DNA from: CAWGCE01 sp964480915
GTDB lineage: Bacteria; Planctomycetota; Planctomycetia; Pirellulales; Pirellulaceae
Length of the DNA: 19,128 bases
NCBI GenBank assembly: GCA_964480915.1
Contig: CAYZRS010000085.1
Span: 1-19,128, forward strand
Reading direction: 5' to 3'
The position numbers and the translations under genes were made by a program. Below the pieces are notes generated by a model, which saw only the letters and a program-made list of their open reading frames with translations, was not told the DNA's origin and did no database searches. This document shows, one piece after another, positions 6,433 to 14,368 of this stretch (within the stretch, counting starts at the first letter, position 1; the number at the start of each line of letters is the position of its first letter).

Positions 6433-9400
6433 GTGCGCATCGAGAATTTAAACGTTCGCTATTTTGGACGCAAAGCGAATCTGTTTTTGGACGATCTGTC
6501 CAACCGCGTGAACGTGATTTACGGACCGAACGGTTCTGGCAAATCGACGACCATTCAATTCATCCGCTGGATGCTGTTTGGCAATTGCGATACGGAATGC
6601 GAACGTTACGTACGGGAAACCACTGGCCGCGCCGAAGGTGCGATGACCGTTTACCACGACGGGCTGCGTCGTTCGTTGGTGCGTCAAGATGACGGTTCGC
6701 GATATGGGCTCGTTAGCCTCGACGGCAGCGACCGCTTTTCCCAACAAACAAACCACATGGTCTCGCTGCTCGGTGAGATCAATCTTACCGACTTTGATCA
6801 ACTTTATGCGCCCAAGTTTGAACAAGAGCACGACGTCTACGGACTGCTGAGAAATGCTCAGGCCAGGGGACTCGAACTTTCCGGACAGCGCGTCTCGCAC
6901 CCGCGCGTTCCCGAATTGCGTCTGAAGATCGACAACTTACGTCGTGACATTGATCGCCTCCCGTGGCGGGCCAGTGATCTGCATTCCCTCGTAGAACAGA
7001 AGAGAGCCTTGGAAAGTCGCGTTTCGATGCTGGAAGACGAATACCGTCGTCGCCGGCTGGATTACGATCGCGAATATCAAGAGATCAATCGCCAAGCTCA
7101 GGATTTGGAAATCGAAATTGGTCGCATTCGCGAACAATGGCATGTCAAGGATGACCAGGTGTCAGGGCGTCGCCGCGAATTAGAAGTCGCCTGGCGAGCC
7201 GCAGAAGAGGCCAAGCAAGACTACATACGTCAACGGCGAGAGGAACTGGCCAGCATCGAAGCGAACATCGGACGGGCCCGTTCGATGTTGAGTGAAGTTC
7301 GCAATCGTTACGAACGGGTCGACACCGATCTCCGCAATTACGATCTCGACCAGGCACAGGCACAAGCGGGACATTCTGACGCGACAGCTTGCCTCGTAAA
7401 TTCGATCGCCCGTCAGTTGGACCAGATTCAACAGGTGCCGCAATCGGTCTACGATCCGGCGACCGGCCGTTATCGTCCGGCGCAATCGATCGATGCGACG
7501 CCCGCGCAGCAGCATCCGTACGGCGTTACCGGTTCGCCGCCGCTGCAGCCTGCCCCGGCAACGGGCGCAGCTGCTCAGCCTTCCCTTTCCTCACTGCGGA
7601 ATGAGGTCGGTCAGCTCTGTCGTACCCTGCAAGAAAATCAGTCGGGGCTTCGCGCCACGACGCTCTCGCAAGAAATGACGCAATTGCAGCAATGCGACGC
7701 GGGAATGGAAAGCTGGCTAACCTCGTTGACCGCGCAACGAGATCAGATTGCGGCCGAATTGGAACGAGCACAGCGTCATGGTGTCTCGCTGGTCGCCGAC
7801 ACCGTCCATGGCGACGTGTGGATGCATCGGGGAACGATCAGCGGAGAGATCGCTCGGCCCGAAAAAATCAAAGCCGTGCCGCACGCCTGTGATTCGTATG
7901 AGCCGATCGAGCCCGATTCGGATGTGTTGTTACGGCGGTTGATTGGCGAGCGAGATGCGCTCAACCGCGAGCTCGAAGCTTCCGAGCGTCGGCTGCGGCA
8001 GCTGCTCGACCGGCGTCGCGAATTGGAAACGGCCATCGGGCGAGTCTCGGACCAAGAACTCGAAGCGACGAAACGGGACATCCTCGAAATGGAAGGATTG
8101 ATCCGGGTGGCCGAAGAACGTGATCGTATGGAACGAGACATCGAGCGCTTGGAAGCCGAGCTTCGCCGGACTCAGGATGGCTTCGCTCAGTCTTCCATCG
8201 TCCAGCAAGCGTGTGAAACGTTGCGACGATTGAGCCTGAACCGCTTCATTAGTTTGTCGATTGACGGCATGGGTGGCATCACGGTCGAAGACGATGCGGC
8301 GCGGACGATTCCCTTTGGTCAACTGGGACGTGGTGCTCGCGACCAAGTCTATCTGAGCCTCGTGTTGGCCTTGGTCAGTGCGTATCGTGCGCGCGGTGTC
8401 GAGCTGCCGCTTGTCCTAAACGACGTCTTCAGCCACATCGATTCCGAACGTGACGATGCGACAGCTGCCGTGCTTAACGACTTTGCCCGCCATGGGCATC
8501 AAGTGATCCTGTTCACGCGGCATCGTCATGTGGCGCAGTTGTTCGAACCGTACAAGGCTCGCTACCTCGAACTCGCCAGCGGTACGCCCGTGTCGGTCCC
8601 CGTTGAACCGGCCCTGACAGAAATTCCAGACGTGGTGGAGGCGGTGCGATTCCGTCCCCGCACGGAAGACCCGATGGTCGTGCAAGCGGCACGCGAGAAT
8701 ATCGAAGCGAGCCGAGCGAAGTATGGCCATCATCGTCCAGTCACGGTGACCAATCAGCCCGTGGCTCCCATCCTGCCGGCGAATACGACCAACGTCAGCT
8801 TTGCCAGCCAGGCGACTCCGCTGGCAGGCAACACGGCATCGTTCCGAACTTATGAGACACGGGTTGAAACCGGAGTCACGCGGCCCGTGCAACCGCTGCC
8901 GGTCCGTTCCTATGACGAGCCCCTGCGCCACGTGCGGACGGTCGAGGATGCCGAACGATCATTCACATCTCGGGCCGTGCAACAAACGAACGTCGTCCAC
9001 GTGCGTCCGCCAGCGCCGCCCGTTCGAGCCGAACAGACGACGATTCCGAATGACTATCTGAATGTGACGCTTGCCAATGACGCGTACGATATCCGAGCAG
9101 CGACAACGGCCTCTGTCCCATCTCCCGCTTCGATTGCCCAGCCACATCGATCGGTCCAAGCGAGGCCTCAGATTCGTCCGGTGGAATCGACCCAGTATGT
9201 CGAGTCGCCCCCCATTCAACCGGTACGGGCCGAGGTGACGCCGCGGCCTCCGGTTCGTGAGGCGCCTTTTACACCTCCAACCACTCCCCCAACCGCCTAC
9301 TCGCGGCCGGGCGCCTCGGCGCCTCAACCGGCCAACTACGCCCTTTCCCGTTCGACGACGCTGGAACAAACGGGCATCATCGATCCAGACGTCGTTTCAC

Positions 9401-10725
9401 GATTGCGAGCGCTCTCCATCGTCACCGTGGACGACTTCCTCAACGCCTCGCCGGCGAACATCGATCGTGAACTGCAAGGTTGGGGACTGTCGACCCGGCC
9501 AGTCCGCCGCTGGCAAGATGAATTGGTCCTGCGGTGCAACATTCCGTCCCTCTCAGCCAACGAAGCGCGGTTGCTAGTCGCCGCCGGTATTTCTGATTTG
9601 CAGCTGCTGGCCGATTGCGAGGCCGATACGTTGACGCATCGGCTCAAGTCGCTGTTGTCGTCGCGAGCGGGCCGAGGTGCACCTCAATTCCAAATCGATT
9701 TGGCGAGGGTGGCTCACTGGGTATCTTCTGCCAGACGCCGCGCCACGTCATTTCGCGAGACGACGCCAACGCAATGGTCGTCGCGGAACACCTATCCAGA
9801 ATCGCACGACACCATGTCCGAACTCACTCGCGAGTGGGAGGACGATGACGGTTTTGATGAACAGAGTCGCCAACGATTCGAAGATAGCGGCATCTTAGGC
9901 GCCAGCAGTGAAGAGCGTGATGGCGACAGCCAATCGGGTTCCGCCTCGCGCAGGAGCAGTCGTTCCAGTCGGTCTTCATCATCATCGTCGTCGTCGAGCC
10001 GATCGAGCCGGTCCGGACGGACGCGGGCCAGACGTAGTGGCTCAGGNNNNNNNNNNNNNNNNNNNNNNNNNNNNNNNNNNNNNNNNNNNNNNNNNNNNNN
10101 NNNNNNNNNNNNNNNNNNNNNNNNNNNNNNNNNNNNNNNNNNNNNNTCGGGATCGGGCTCCGGATCAGGCAGTTCGCGTTCTGCTCGATCAACGCGTTCG
10201 GGACGTTCGACCAGATCAGATCGAGGCCAACGAGGTGAGCGAGCGCCCCGCGCTTTGCGTCAACCTCGAGCGGAACGGGGGAGTGAACTTCGCTTTTATC
10301 TCGATCGAAGCCAACCGGTCGTGGATGCGCCTTCCATCGGAGCAAAAACGGCAGAACGATTGGCGAAGGCCGGTATCCGCACGGTGGAAGATCTGTTGGC
10401 GGCCGATCCGGATACGGCGGCCGCTCAAATCGATTACCGTCGCATCACGGCGGAAACGCTCCGAGAATGGCAAGCGCAGACGATTCTCTGCTGTCGGGTT
10501 CCGATGTTGCGAGGCCATGATGCGCAGATTCTCGTTGCGTGCGGCGTGACCGATCCCGACGAAATCGCGACGATGGAGGCAGCGACGTTGTGGGGTGTGA
10601 TTCAGCCCTACACAAAAACTGCTGAGTGCAAACGGATCATCCGCAACGGCCACATGCCCGACCCGGAGGAAATCCAAGAGTGGATCGATTGGTCCAAGAA
10701 TGCCCGAGCGCTCAACATGGCCTAA
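6433..10725 (+). CDS. SMC/RecN/YhaN-like AAA ATPase with Ser/Gly/Arg-rich linker and two C-terminal DUF4332-type domains
   Basis: Starts at GTG with a strong Shine-Dalgarno. The N-terminal ATPase half has Walker A GPNGSGKST (31-39). Long coiled coils cover about 160-300 and 395-610, interrupted by a Pro/Gln-rich segment (about 330-385). The C-terminal ATPase half has a signature LGRGARDQVYLSL (631-643) and Walker B LPLVLNDVFSHID (658-670), then a His-switch-like FTRHRHV. This layout is that of SMC-related DNA-maintenance ATPases (RecF/SbcC/YhaN class). Residues about 715-970 are a Pro-rich disordered linker. Residues 977-1110 and 1297-1430 are two related helix-hairpin-helix-like domains that match DUF4332, the second opening SIGAKTAERLAKAGI. 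Between them is a Ser/Arg then Ser-Gly repeat tract interrupted by 100 N (10047-10146), so the true length is unknown. DNA binding by the tail is inferred. No partner gene is adjacent. Confidence 0.88.
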   Translation: MRIENLNVRYFGRKANLFLDDLSNRVNVIYGPNGSGKSTTIQFIRWMLFGNCDTECERYVRETTGRAEGAMTVYHDGLRRSLVRQDDGSRYGLVSLDGSDRFSQQTNHMVSLLGEINLTDFDQLYAPKFEQEHDVYGLLRNAQARGLELSGQRVSHPRVPELRLKIDNLRRDIDRLPWRASDLHSLVEQKRALESRVSMLEDEYRRRRLDYDREYQEINRQAQDLEIEIGRIREQWHVKDDQVSGRRRELEVAWRAAEEAKQDYIRQRREELASIEANIGRARSMLSEVRNRYERVDTDLRNYDLDQAQAQAGHSDATACLVNSIARQLDQIQQVPQSVYDPATGRYRPAQSIDATPAQQHPYGVTGSPPLQPAPATGAAAQPSLSSLRNEVGQLCRTLQENQSGLRATTLSQEMTQLQQCDAGMESWLTSLTAQRDQIAAELERAQRHGVSLVADTVHGDVWMHRGTISGEIARPEKIKAVPHACDSYEPIEPDSDVLLRRLIGERDALNRELEASERRLRQLLDRRRELETAIGRVSDQELEATKRDILEMEGLIRVAEERDRMERDIERLEAELRRTQDGFAQSSIVQQACETLRRLSLNRFISLSIDGMGGITVEDDAARTIPFGQLGRGARDQVYLSLVLALVSAYRARGVELPLVLNDVFSHIDSERDDATAAVLNDFARHGHQVILFTRHRHVAQLFEPYKARYLELASGTPVSVPVEPALTEIPDVVEAVRFRPRTEDPMVVQAARENIEASRAKYGHHRPVTVTNQPVAPILPANTTNVSFASQATPLAGNTASFRTYETRVETGVTRPVQPLPVRSYDEPLRHVRTVEDAERSFTSRAVQQTNVVHVRPPAPPVRAEQTTIPNDYLNVTLANDAYDIRAATTASVPSPASIAQPHRSVQARPQIRPVESTQYVESPPIQPVRAEVTPRPPVREAPFTPPTTPPTAYSRPGASAPQPANYALSRSTTLEQTGIIDPDVVSRLRALSIVTVDDFLNASPANIDRELQGWGLSTRPVRRWQDELVLRCNIPSLSANEARLLVAAGISDLQLLADCEADTLTHRLKSLLSSRAGRGAPQFQIDLARVAHWVSSARRRATSFRETTPTQWSSRNTYPESHDTMSELTREWEDDDGFDEQSRQRFEDSGILGASSEERDGDSQSGSASRRSSRSSRSSSSSSSSSRSSRSGRTRARRSGSXXXXXXXXXXXXXXXXXXXXXXXXXXXXXXXXXXSGSGSGSGSSRSARSTRSGRSTRSDRGQRGERAPRALRQPRAERGSELRFYLDRSQPVVDAPSIGAKTAERLAKAGIRTVEDLLAADPDTAAAQIDYRRITAETLREWQAQTILCCRVPMLRGHDAQILVACGVTDPDEIATMEAATLWGVIQPYTKTAECKRIIRNGHMPDPEEIQEWIDWSKNARALNMA
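10018..10230 (+). repeat. low-complexity Ser/Gly/Arg coding repeat around assembly gap
   Basis: On the left, the coding sequence encodes SR/SS-rich residues, then SGS. On the right of the gap it resumes as TCG-GGA-TCG-GGC-TCC-GGA-TCA-GG, i.e. Ser-Gly dipeptides in a 6-bp period, then SSRSARSTRSGRSTRS. The gap at 10047-10146 is exactly 100 N, a standard placeholder, and most likely marks a collapsed hexanucleotide tandem repeat. The reading frame happens to be kept across 100 bases, but the real repeat length is not known. Confidence 0.8.
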
Positions 10726-10975
10726 CCGACTTCGTTGTCAAAATTGCCACCATGCTGCTTGAGCGTTGCCACGCAGGCGCCTGAGAGTAGCCGCGGAATC
10801 GCGACCGAGGCCAATTCCAGGCCGGGAGGCCGAGCCGAGCACTAAATCGGCCGTTAACGTCTGTTCAGCAAACGGACCCGGCGGACGAAGGGCACGTTGC
10901 CTGACCTTGGAAGAGCCTAAATCTCGACTCGGAGAGTCGAGGTACGGCCGAACGCTGGCGACTGACGGCCGGTGG
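10726..10975. other. intergenic stretch without recognisable feature
   Basis: This lies downstream of the ATPase gene and downstream of the convergent small leftward ORF. It is GC-rich, with short ORFs on the plus strand that show no protein-like composition. There is no clear U-tract terminator, tRNA or repeat. Confidence 0.5.
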
Positions 10976-11209
10976 CTACGTGATCTTGCGATTGCGGCGA
11001 CGATGCATGCCGCCTGCTTTTTGCGAAATCTGACGGCGGACTCTTTTCGAGCCGGCCGTTTCTTTCACGGAACGTGAGTTCCTTCGGTCAGAGGAGACGG
11101 GCAAGGCGCCTCGCTCTTGGGTGGTGAACTTCTCAAACCGACCCGACGAATCGCCGTGCCAGTCGTCGTCATCCCAACCATCTTCTTCAATCCGCCTGTC
11201 GCGAGTCAT
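10976..11209 (-). CDS. small hypothetical protein, acidic N-terminus and basic C-terminus
   Basis: A 77-residue ORF with a striking charge split. The N-terminus has EEDGWDDDDWHGD (8-20). The C-terminus, KRVRRQISQKAGGMHRRRNRK (55-75), is strongly basic. A Shine-Dalgarno-like AGGAAG lies on the minus strand at 11218-11223, 8 nt from the ATG, which supports translation. No signal peptide or membrane helix is seen. The tail resembles nucleic-acid-binding or ribosome-associated tails, but I do not recognise a defined family. It is convergent with the ATPase gene and divergent from the UspA/DUF389 gene. The plus-strand ORFs over the same bases look like shadows. Coding status rests on composition and the ribosome-binding site only. 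Confidence 0.55.
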   Translation of the reverse strand: MTRDRRIEEDGWDDDDWHGDSSGRFEKFTTQERGALPVSSDRRNSRSVKETAGSKRVRRQISQKAGGMHRRRNRKIT

Positions 11210-11454
11210 TGGATACTCTTCCTGCGAGGGTGCCGTCGTTTGCCGGAGCGGGAGCCGGACACTAGGGGGGCCATCGTCGTGGCAAGAGTAGCCACATCAG
11301 CGTTTTGCATTCAAGGCGAATAATCGGTTTTTCGCTTCGTTTTGTAACTGTTATCAGAGCTATCACTGCAGCCGCCAGGCGCGAATGGGTAGTCCTTTTG
11401 GGCACGGGAACGATTGACCGTCGAATCGAAAGAGGCGGCCAGGAGGGATAGGCC
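11210..11454. promoter_or_regulatory. divergent region before the small ORF (-) and the UspA/DUF389 gene (+)
   Basis: The region changes from GC-rich (11220-11290) to AT-richer (about 11300-11370), which is where promoters are expected. It ends in AGGAGGG (11441-11447), a strong ribosome-binding site that serves ATG 11455, not the long ORF. I could not place -35/-10 boxes with confidence. Confidence 0.35.
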
Positions 11455-11508
11455 ATGTCGTCAGCAGGGCGCTTTGTTGTTTATCATCATGCTCCGTCCT
11501 GTTTTTGA
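11455..11508 (+). CDS. 17-codon ORF with strong Shine-Dalgarno overlapping the UspA/DUF389 start
   Basis: AGGAGGG (11441-11447) stands 7 nt before ATG 11455. The ORF reads MSSAGRFVVYHHAPSCF and ends at TGA 11506-11508, 17 nt past the ATG (11489) of the long gene, which has no Shine-Dalgarno. It ends TGT TTT TGA A. A +1 slip of the UUU codon would enter the long gene's frame at GAA. It may be a translational-coupling leader, the true N-terminus joined by +1 frameshifting, or the result of one extra T in the sequence. Confidence 0.45.
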   Translation: MSSAGRFVVYHHAPSCF

Positions 11509-13456
11509 ATTGGGTAGTCAGCGAAGTGGGAGTCTGTTCTTGTCCGTCGCGTTAATCGTCACCAGTGAAGGGGAAGCGCAAAGACTCTTGCCGTGGGCTT
11601 GGCGAATGGCTGTCGCTGAGCGTATGGATTTGGTTCTACTGCGCGTTCAGCAACGAGACGAAATCACGGCGCTGACAACGATTGACGTTCCGGAAGAGAT
11701 GGAACGTGTGGCACCCGGCGTGTTGGAATTGTGGCAGCAGCTGAACCAAGGACAGACGGGGCTGCTCAGCGAACCGGCCATTGACGAATCGGCCGCGGAG
11801 CCGGAGGAGCTGCCGCGGCAAGAGTTGCAACTAACGATCAAGCAGCTCTCGCATCCTCATCCCGATGTCGTGTTGGACGATCACCTGCGGCGAGAAGGAG
11901 TCACGCTGCTCCTGTTACCGCTTGACGAACGGATCCGCGAAGGGCAGGGGCGTTGGAAGGGGATGCTCTACCGAAAGGTCGGCTGTCAGGTGGTGTTCTT
12001 ACGCGCGCCCAGCCAACAAGCGGCCGATTTGAAACGCATTCTGGTGCCGACGGCGGGCAGCGAGAATGCGGATGCCGCATTGCAACTGGCCTGCGATATC
12101 GGCAAGCAACACAACGCAAAAGTTACGGCCCTGTTCGTTGAGCGACCGGTCGGGCACGACTCGCAAGAAGTCGGCGAAAGGATTTTGAATCGCAACGTCC
12201 GCAAGGCAGTTGGTAGCACGGTCGAAGTGGAACAGAAAGTGATCGTGGCCGACAGTTTGATCGAGGGCGTTCGGCAGGAGATGGCCGATCCGTACGACCT
12301 TGTCTTGATCGGGGCGCTGGGCAATCGCACGATCCGGAGCGTTTTTTTCGGCTCCGTTTCCAATGAATTGTTCTCCGGAGTCGACGCCCCTGCGTTCGCC
12401 GCGGTGCGAGCTTCCCACCCAGTCAGTACGAAAGTGCAAGAGTGGCTGAAACGTCACCTGCGGCGCGCCGTTCCGCAATTGGATCGAGAGGGGCGGATCA
12501 AAATTGTGGACCGCGTCGAGTCGAGTTCGAAATGGGACTTCGATTTTATTGCGTTGACTTGCCTATCGACTTTGATCGCTGCGTTGGGGCTGGCCGGAAA
12601 TCAGGCACCGGTGATTATCGGTGCCATGTTGGTGGCGCCGCTCATGACGCCGCTGGTAGGCGCCGGTCTCTCTTTGGTGCAAGGCAACGCGGCGCTCATT
12701 AGGGACTCGGTCAAATCGGTCCTGTTTGGTTTTCTGTTAGCCTTTCTCGTCGGCTGTATCGTCGGTTTCGTCGTTCCGATGGAGAAAGTTCCGACGGAAG
12801 TTCTCAACCGGACGCATCCGACGCTGCTCGATTTGGGCGTGGCGCTGGTGAGCGGCATTGCTGCGGCCTATGCCATGAGCCGTCCCAATCTGTTGTCCGC
12901 TTTGCCCGGTGTGGCGATTGCCGCGGCGCTCGTTCCACCGATTGCGACCTCCGGATTGTCCGTGGCGCTTGCGCTTTCGAATCCGGGCGATTCTTATCAT
13001 CATTGGGTGCACGCACTGGGAGCAGTCGTTCTGTTCGCTACCAACATTGTGGCTATCGTTTTGGGAACCGCTTTTGCTCTGTGGGCGGTGGGCATCCAGC
13101 CTCCCTCGACGGGCAAACAAAATGGCGCCTGGACTCGATGGTTAACGGTCATCTTGATGCTCGTTCTGGTCGGACTCGGCTTTTTGGTCTCTCACAATCG
13201 CGAATTGGAATCGGTCAGCGATGCACTGCGAAGCGTTGCCAGAAGATACTCGGAAAATGGCAGTACGCACGCCGTCGTGACCGATGTGCGGCGCGGTCCT
13301 TCGAAGAGTGAATTGATCGTTGATCTGGAATCGGACGTGACCGATTTGAAGGAACTGCCACGTGAACTCCTCAAATCGGCCCGCAAGACGATGAACAACG
13401 ATCAGTTGGAATTACGACTGCAGATTAGAAATGTAATCCGAACCAGCAATCGTTAG
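11489..13456 (+). CDS. two-UspA-domain plus DUF389 integral membrane protein
   Basis: A 655-residue protein counted from ATG 11489. Residues 16-172 form a first universal-stress-protein-like fold without a recognisable nucleotide loop. Residues 181-307 form a second UspA domain starting LKRILVPTAGS. It has a complete ATP-binding motif G-2x-G-9x-G-S, GALGNRTIRSVFFGS (275-289). From about 350 to 570 is a DUF389 membrane region with about six hydrophobic helices, including the typical APVIIGAMLVAPLMTPLVG (373-391). A cytoplasmic-type tail of about 85 residues follows. DUF389 proteins have no settled function. The fusion suggests a membrane protein gated by nucleotide or stress. The start is uncertain: ATG 11489 lacks a Shine-Dalgarno, while a well-initiated short ORF in another frame overlaps it. 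A TTG at 11414 in the same frame is unlikely. Confidence 0.88.
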   Translation: MLRPVFELGSQRSGSLFLSVALIVTSEGEAQRLLPWAWRMAVAERMDLVLLRVQQRDEITALTTIDVPEEMERVAPGVLELWQQLNQGQTGLLSEPAIDESAAEPEELPRQELQLTIKQLSHPHPDVVLDDHLRREGVTLLLLPLDERIREGQGRWKGMLYRKVGCQVVFLRAPSQQAADLKRILVPTAGSENADAALQLACDIGKQHNAKVTALFVERPVGHDSQEVGERILNRNVRKAVGSTVEVEQKVIVADSLIEGVRQEMADPYDLVLIGALGNRTIRSVFFGSVSNELFSGVDAPAFAAVRASHPVSTKVQEWLKRHLRRAVPQLDREGRIKIVDRVESSSKWDFDFIALTCLSTLIAALGLAGNQAPVIIGAMLVAPLMTPLVGAGLSLVQGNAALIRDSVKSVLFGFLLAFLVGCIVGFVVPMEKVPTEVLNRTHPTLLDLGVALVSGIAAAYAMSRPNLLSALPGVAIAAALVPPIATSGLSVALALSNPGDSYHHWVHALGAVVLFATNIVAIVLGTAFALWAVGIQPPSTGKQNGAWTRWLTVILMLVLVGLGFLVSHNRELESVSDALRSVARRYSENGSTHAVVTDVRRGPSKSELIVDLESDVTDLKELPRELLKSARKTMNNDQLELRLQIRNVIRTSNR

Positions 13457-13551
13457 TTCGTGGGCAAGCCGGCCATCGACAGCGGGCGGCCCCGGCCTAC
13501 ACTGACCTGTCGTTTCCATCGTTTTGCTATTCACGAAGGCTCATTTTCTTC

Positions 13552-14337
13552 ATGCCCGAAGGTCACACGATTCATCGCACCGCCCGCGATCACACGGATC
13601 GATTCGTAGGAAAAAAGGTCAAAACGAGTTCGCCACAGGGGCGGTTTGCCGAAGAGGCGGCTCAGTTCAACGGTTGCAAGTTGCTGTCGGTCGAAGCGCA
13701 TGGGAAACATCTCTTCTATCGCTGGCGCAGCGGGTATGCCCATATTCATCTGGGGCTCTACGGCAAGTTCCGTCCGTTCAAACGACCACCTCCCGAACCA
13801 AGACCGACGGTTCGCTTGCGCATGATGAATACGGAACTGGGCTTTGACTTGATCGGACCGAATCGTTGCGAACTGCTGGATGAAGCGGGAGTGAACGCCA
13901 TCAAGGCGAGGCTGGGGCAGGATCCTTTGCGTGCTGATGCAGACCCAGAGGTGGTCTGGCACCGAGTCCTCAACAGCAAAACACCGCTGGGAAAACTGCT
14001 CCTCGATCAATCCATCTTTGCCGGTGTTGGTAATATTTACCGAGCCGACTCGTTGTTCGCATCGCGTGTTCACCCAGACCGGCCGGGTAAAGAGGTCACG
14101 CGAAAAGAGTTCGATACGGTTTGGCAGTTTCTCGTCGATGTGATGAATGTGGGGGTCAAATATGATCGCATCATCAACGCTGACCCCAAGGACATTGGCA
14201 AACCACGCAGCCGGATGAATCGGGAAGAGCGATTGTTGGTTTACAAGAGAGCGCACTGTTTTGAGTGTGATGGTTCGATTCTCAGTTGGGACCAGGGCGG
14301 TCGTAAGATCTACGCGTGCCCACGGTGTCAAACGTAG
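13552..14337 (+). CDS. Fpg/Nei-family DNA glycosylase (endonuclease VIII-like)
   Basis: A 261-residue base-excision-repair enzyme that removes oxidised bases and cuts the resulting abasic site. The mature N-terminus PEG(H) is the family hallmark: P2 is the Schiff-base nucleophile and E3 the acid. The conserved lysine is in AHGKHLF near residue 52. A helix-two-turn-helix lies at LLDQSIFAGVGNIYRAD in the middle, with the conserved GVGN turn. The C-terminal zinc finger is CFEC...CPRC, with the catalytic-type arginine in GGRKIY just before the second cysteine pair. MPEGHT is typical of the Nei2-like branch rather than true Fpg (MPELPE). The ATG is fixed by the need for P2. The Shine-Dalgarno is weak. 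The next gene starts 31 nt after its stop, so the two may be co-transcribed. Confidence 0.94.
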   Translation: MPEGHTIHRTARDHTDRFVGKKVKTSSPQGRFAEEAAQFNGCKLLSVEAHGKHLFYRWRSGYAHIHLGLYGKFRPFKRPPPEPRPTVRLRMMNTELGFDLIGPNRCELLDEAGVNAIKARLGQDPLRADADPEVVWHRVLNSKTPLGKLLLDQSIFAGVGNIYRADSLFASRVHPDRPGKEVTRKEFDTVWQFLVDVMNVGVKYDRIINADPKDIGKPRSRMNREERLLVYKRAHCFECDGSILSWDQGGRKIYACPRCQT

Positions 14338-14368
14338 AAGGCCTATTGGATTCGATATCGGCTCGACA

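Noticed and set aside
10766..11077. Plus-strand ORF of 103 codons after the ATPase gene
   Set aside because: Arg/Pro-rich composition, no ribosome-binding site, and it overlaps a better-supported minus-strand small ORF.
11414..11488. TTG start at 11414 for the UspA/DUF389 protein
   Set aside because: The added 25 residues are not domain-like, TTG is rare as a start, and no ribosome-binding site precedes it.
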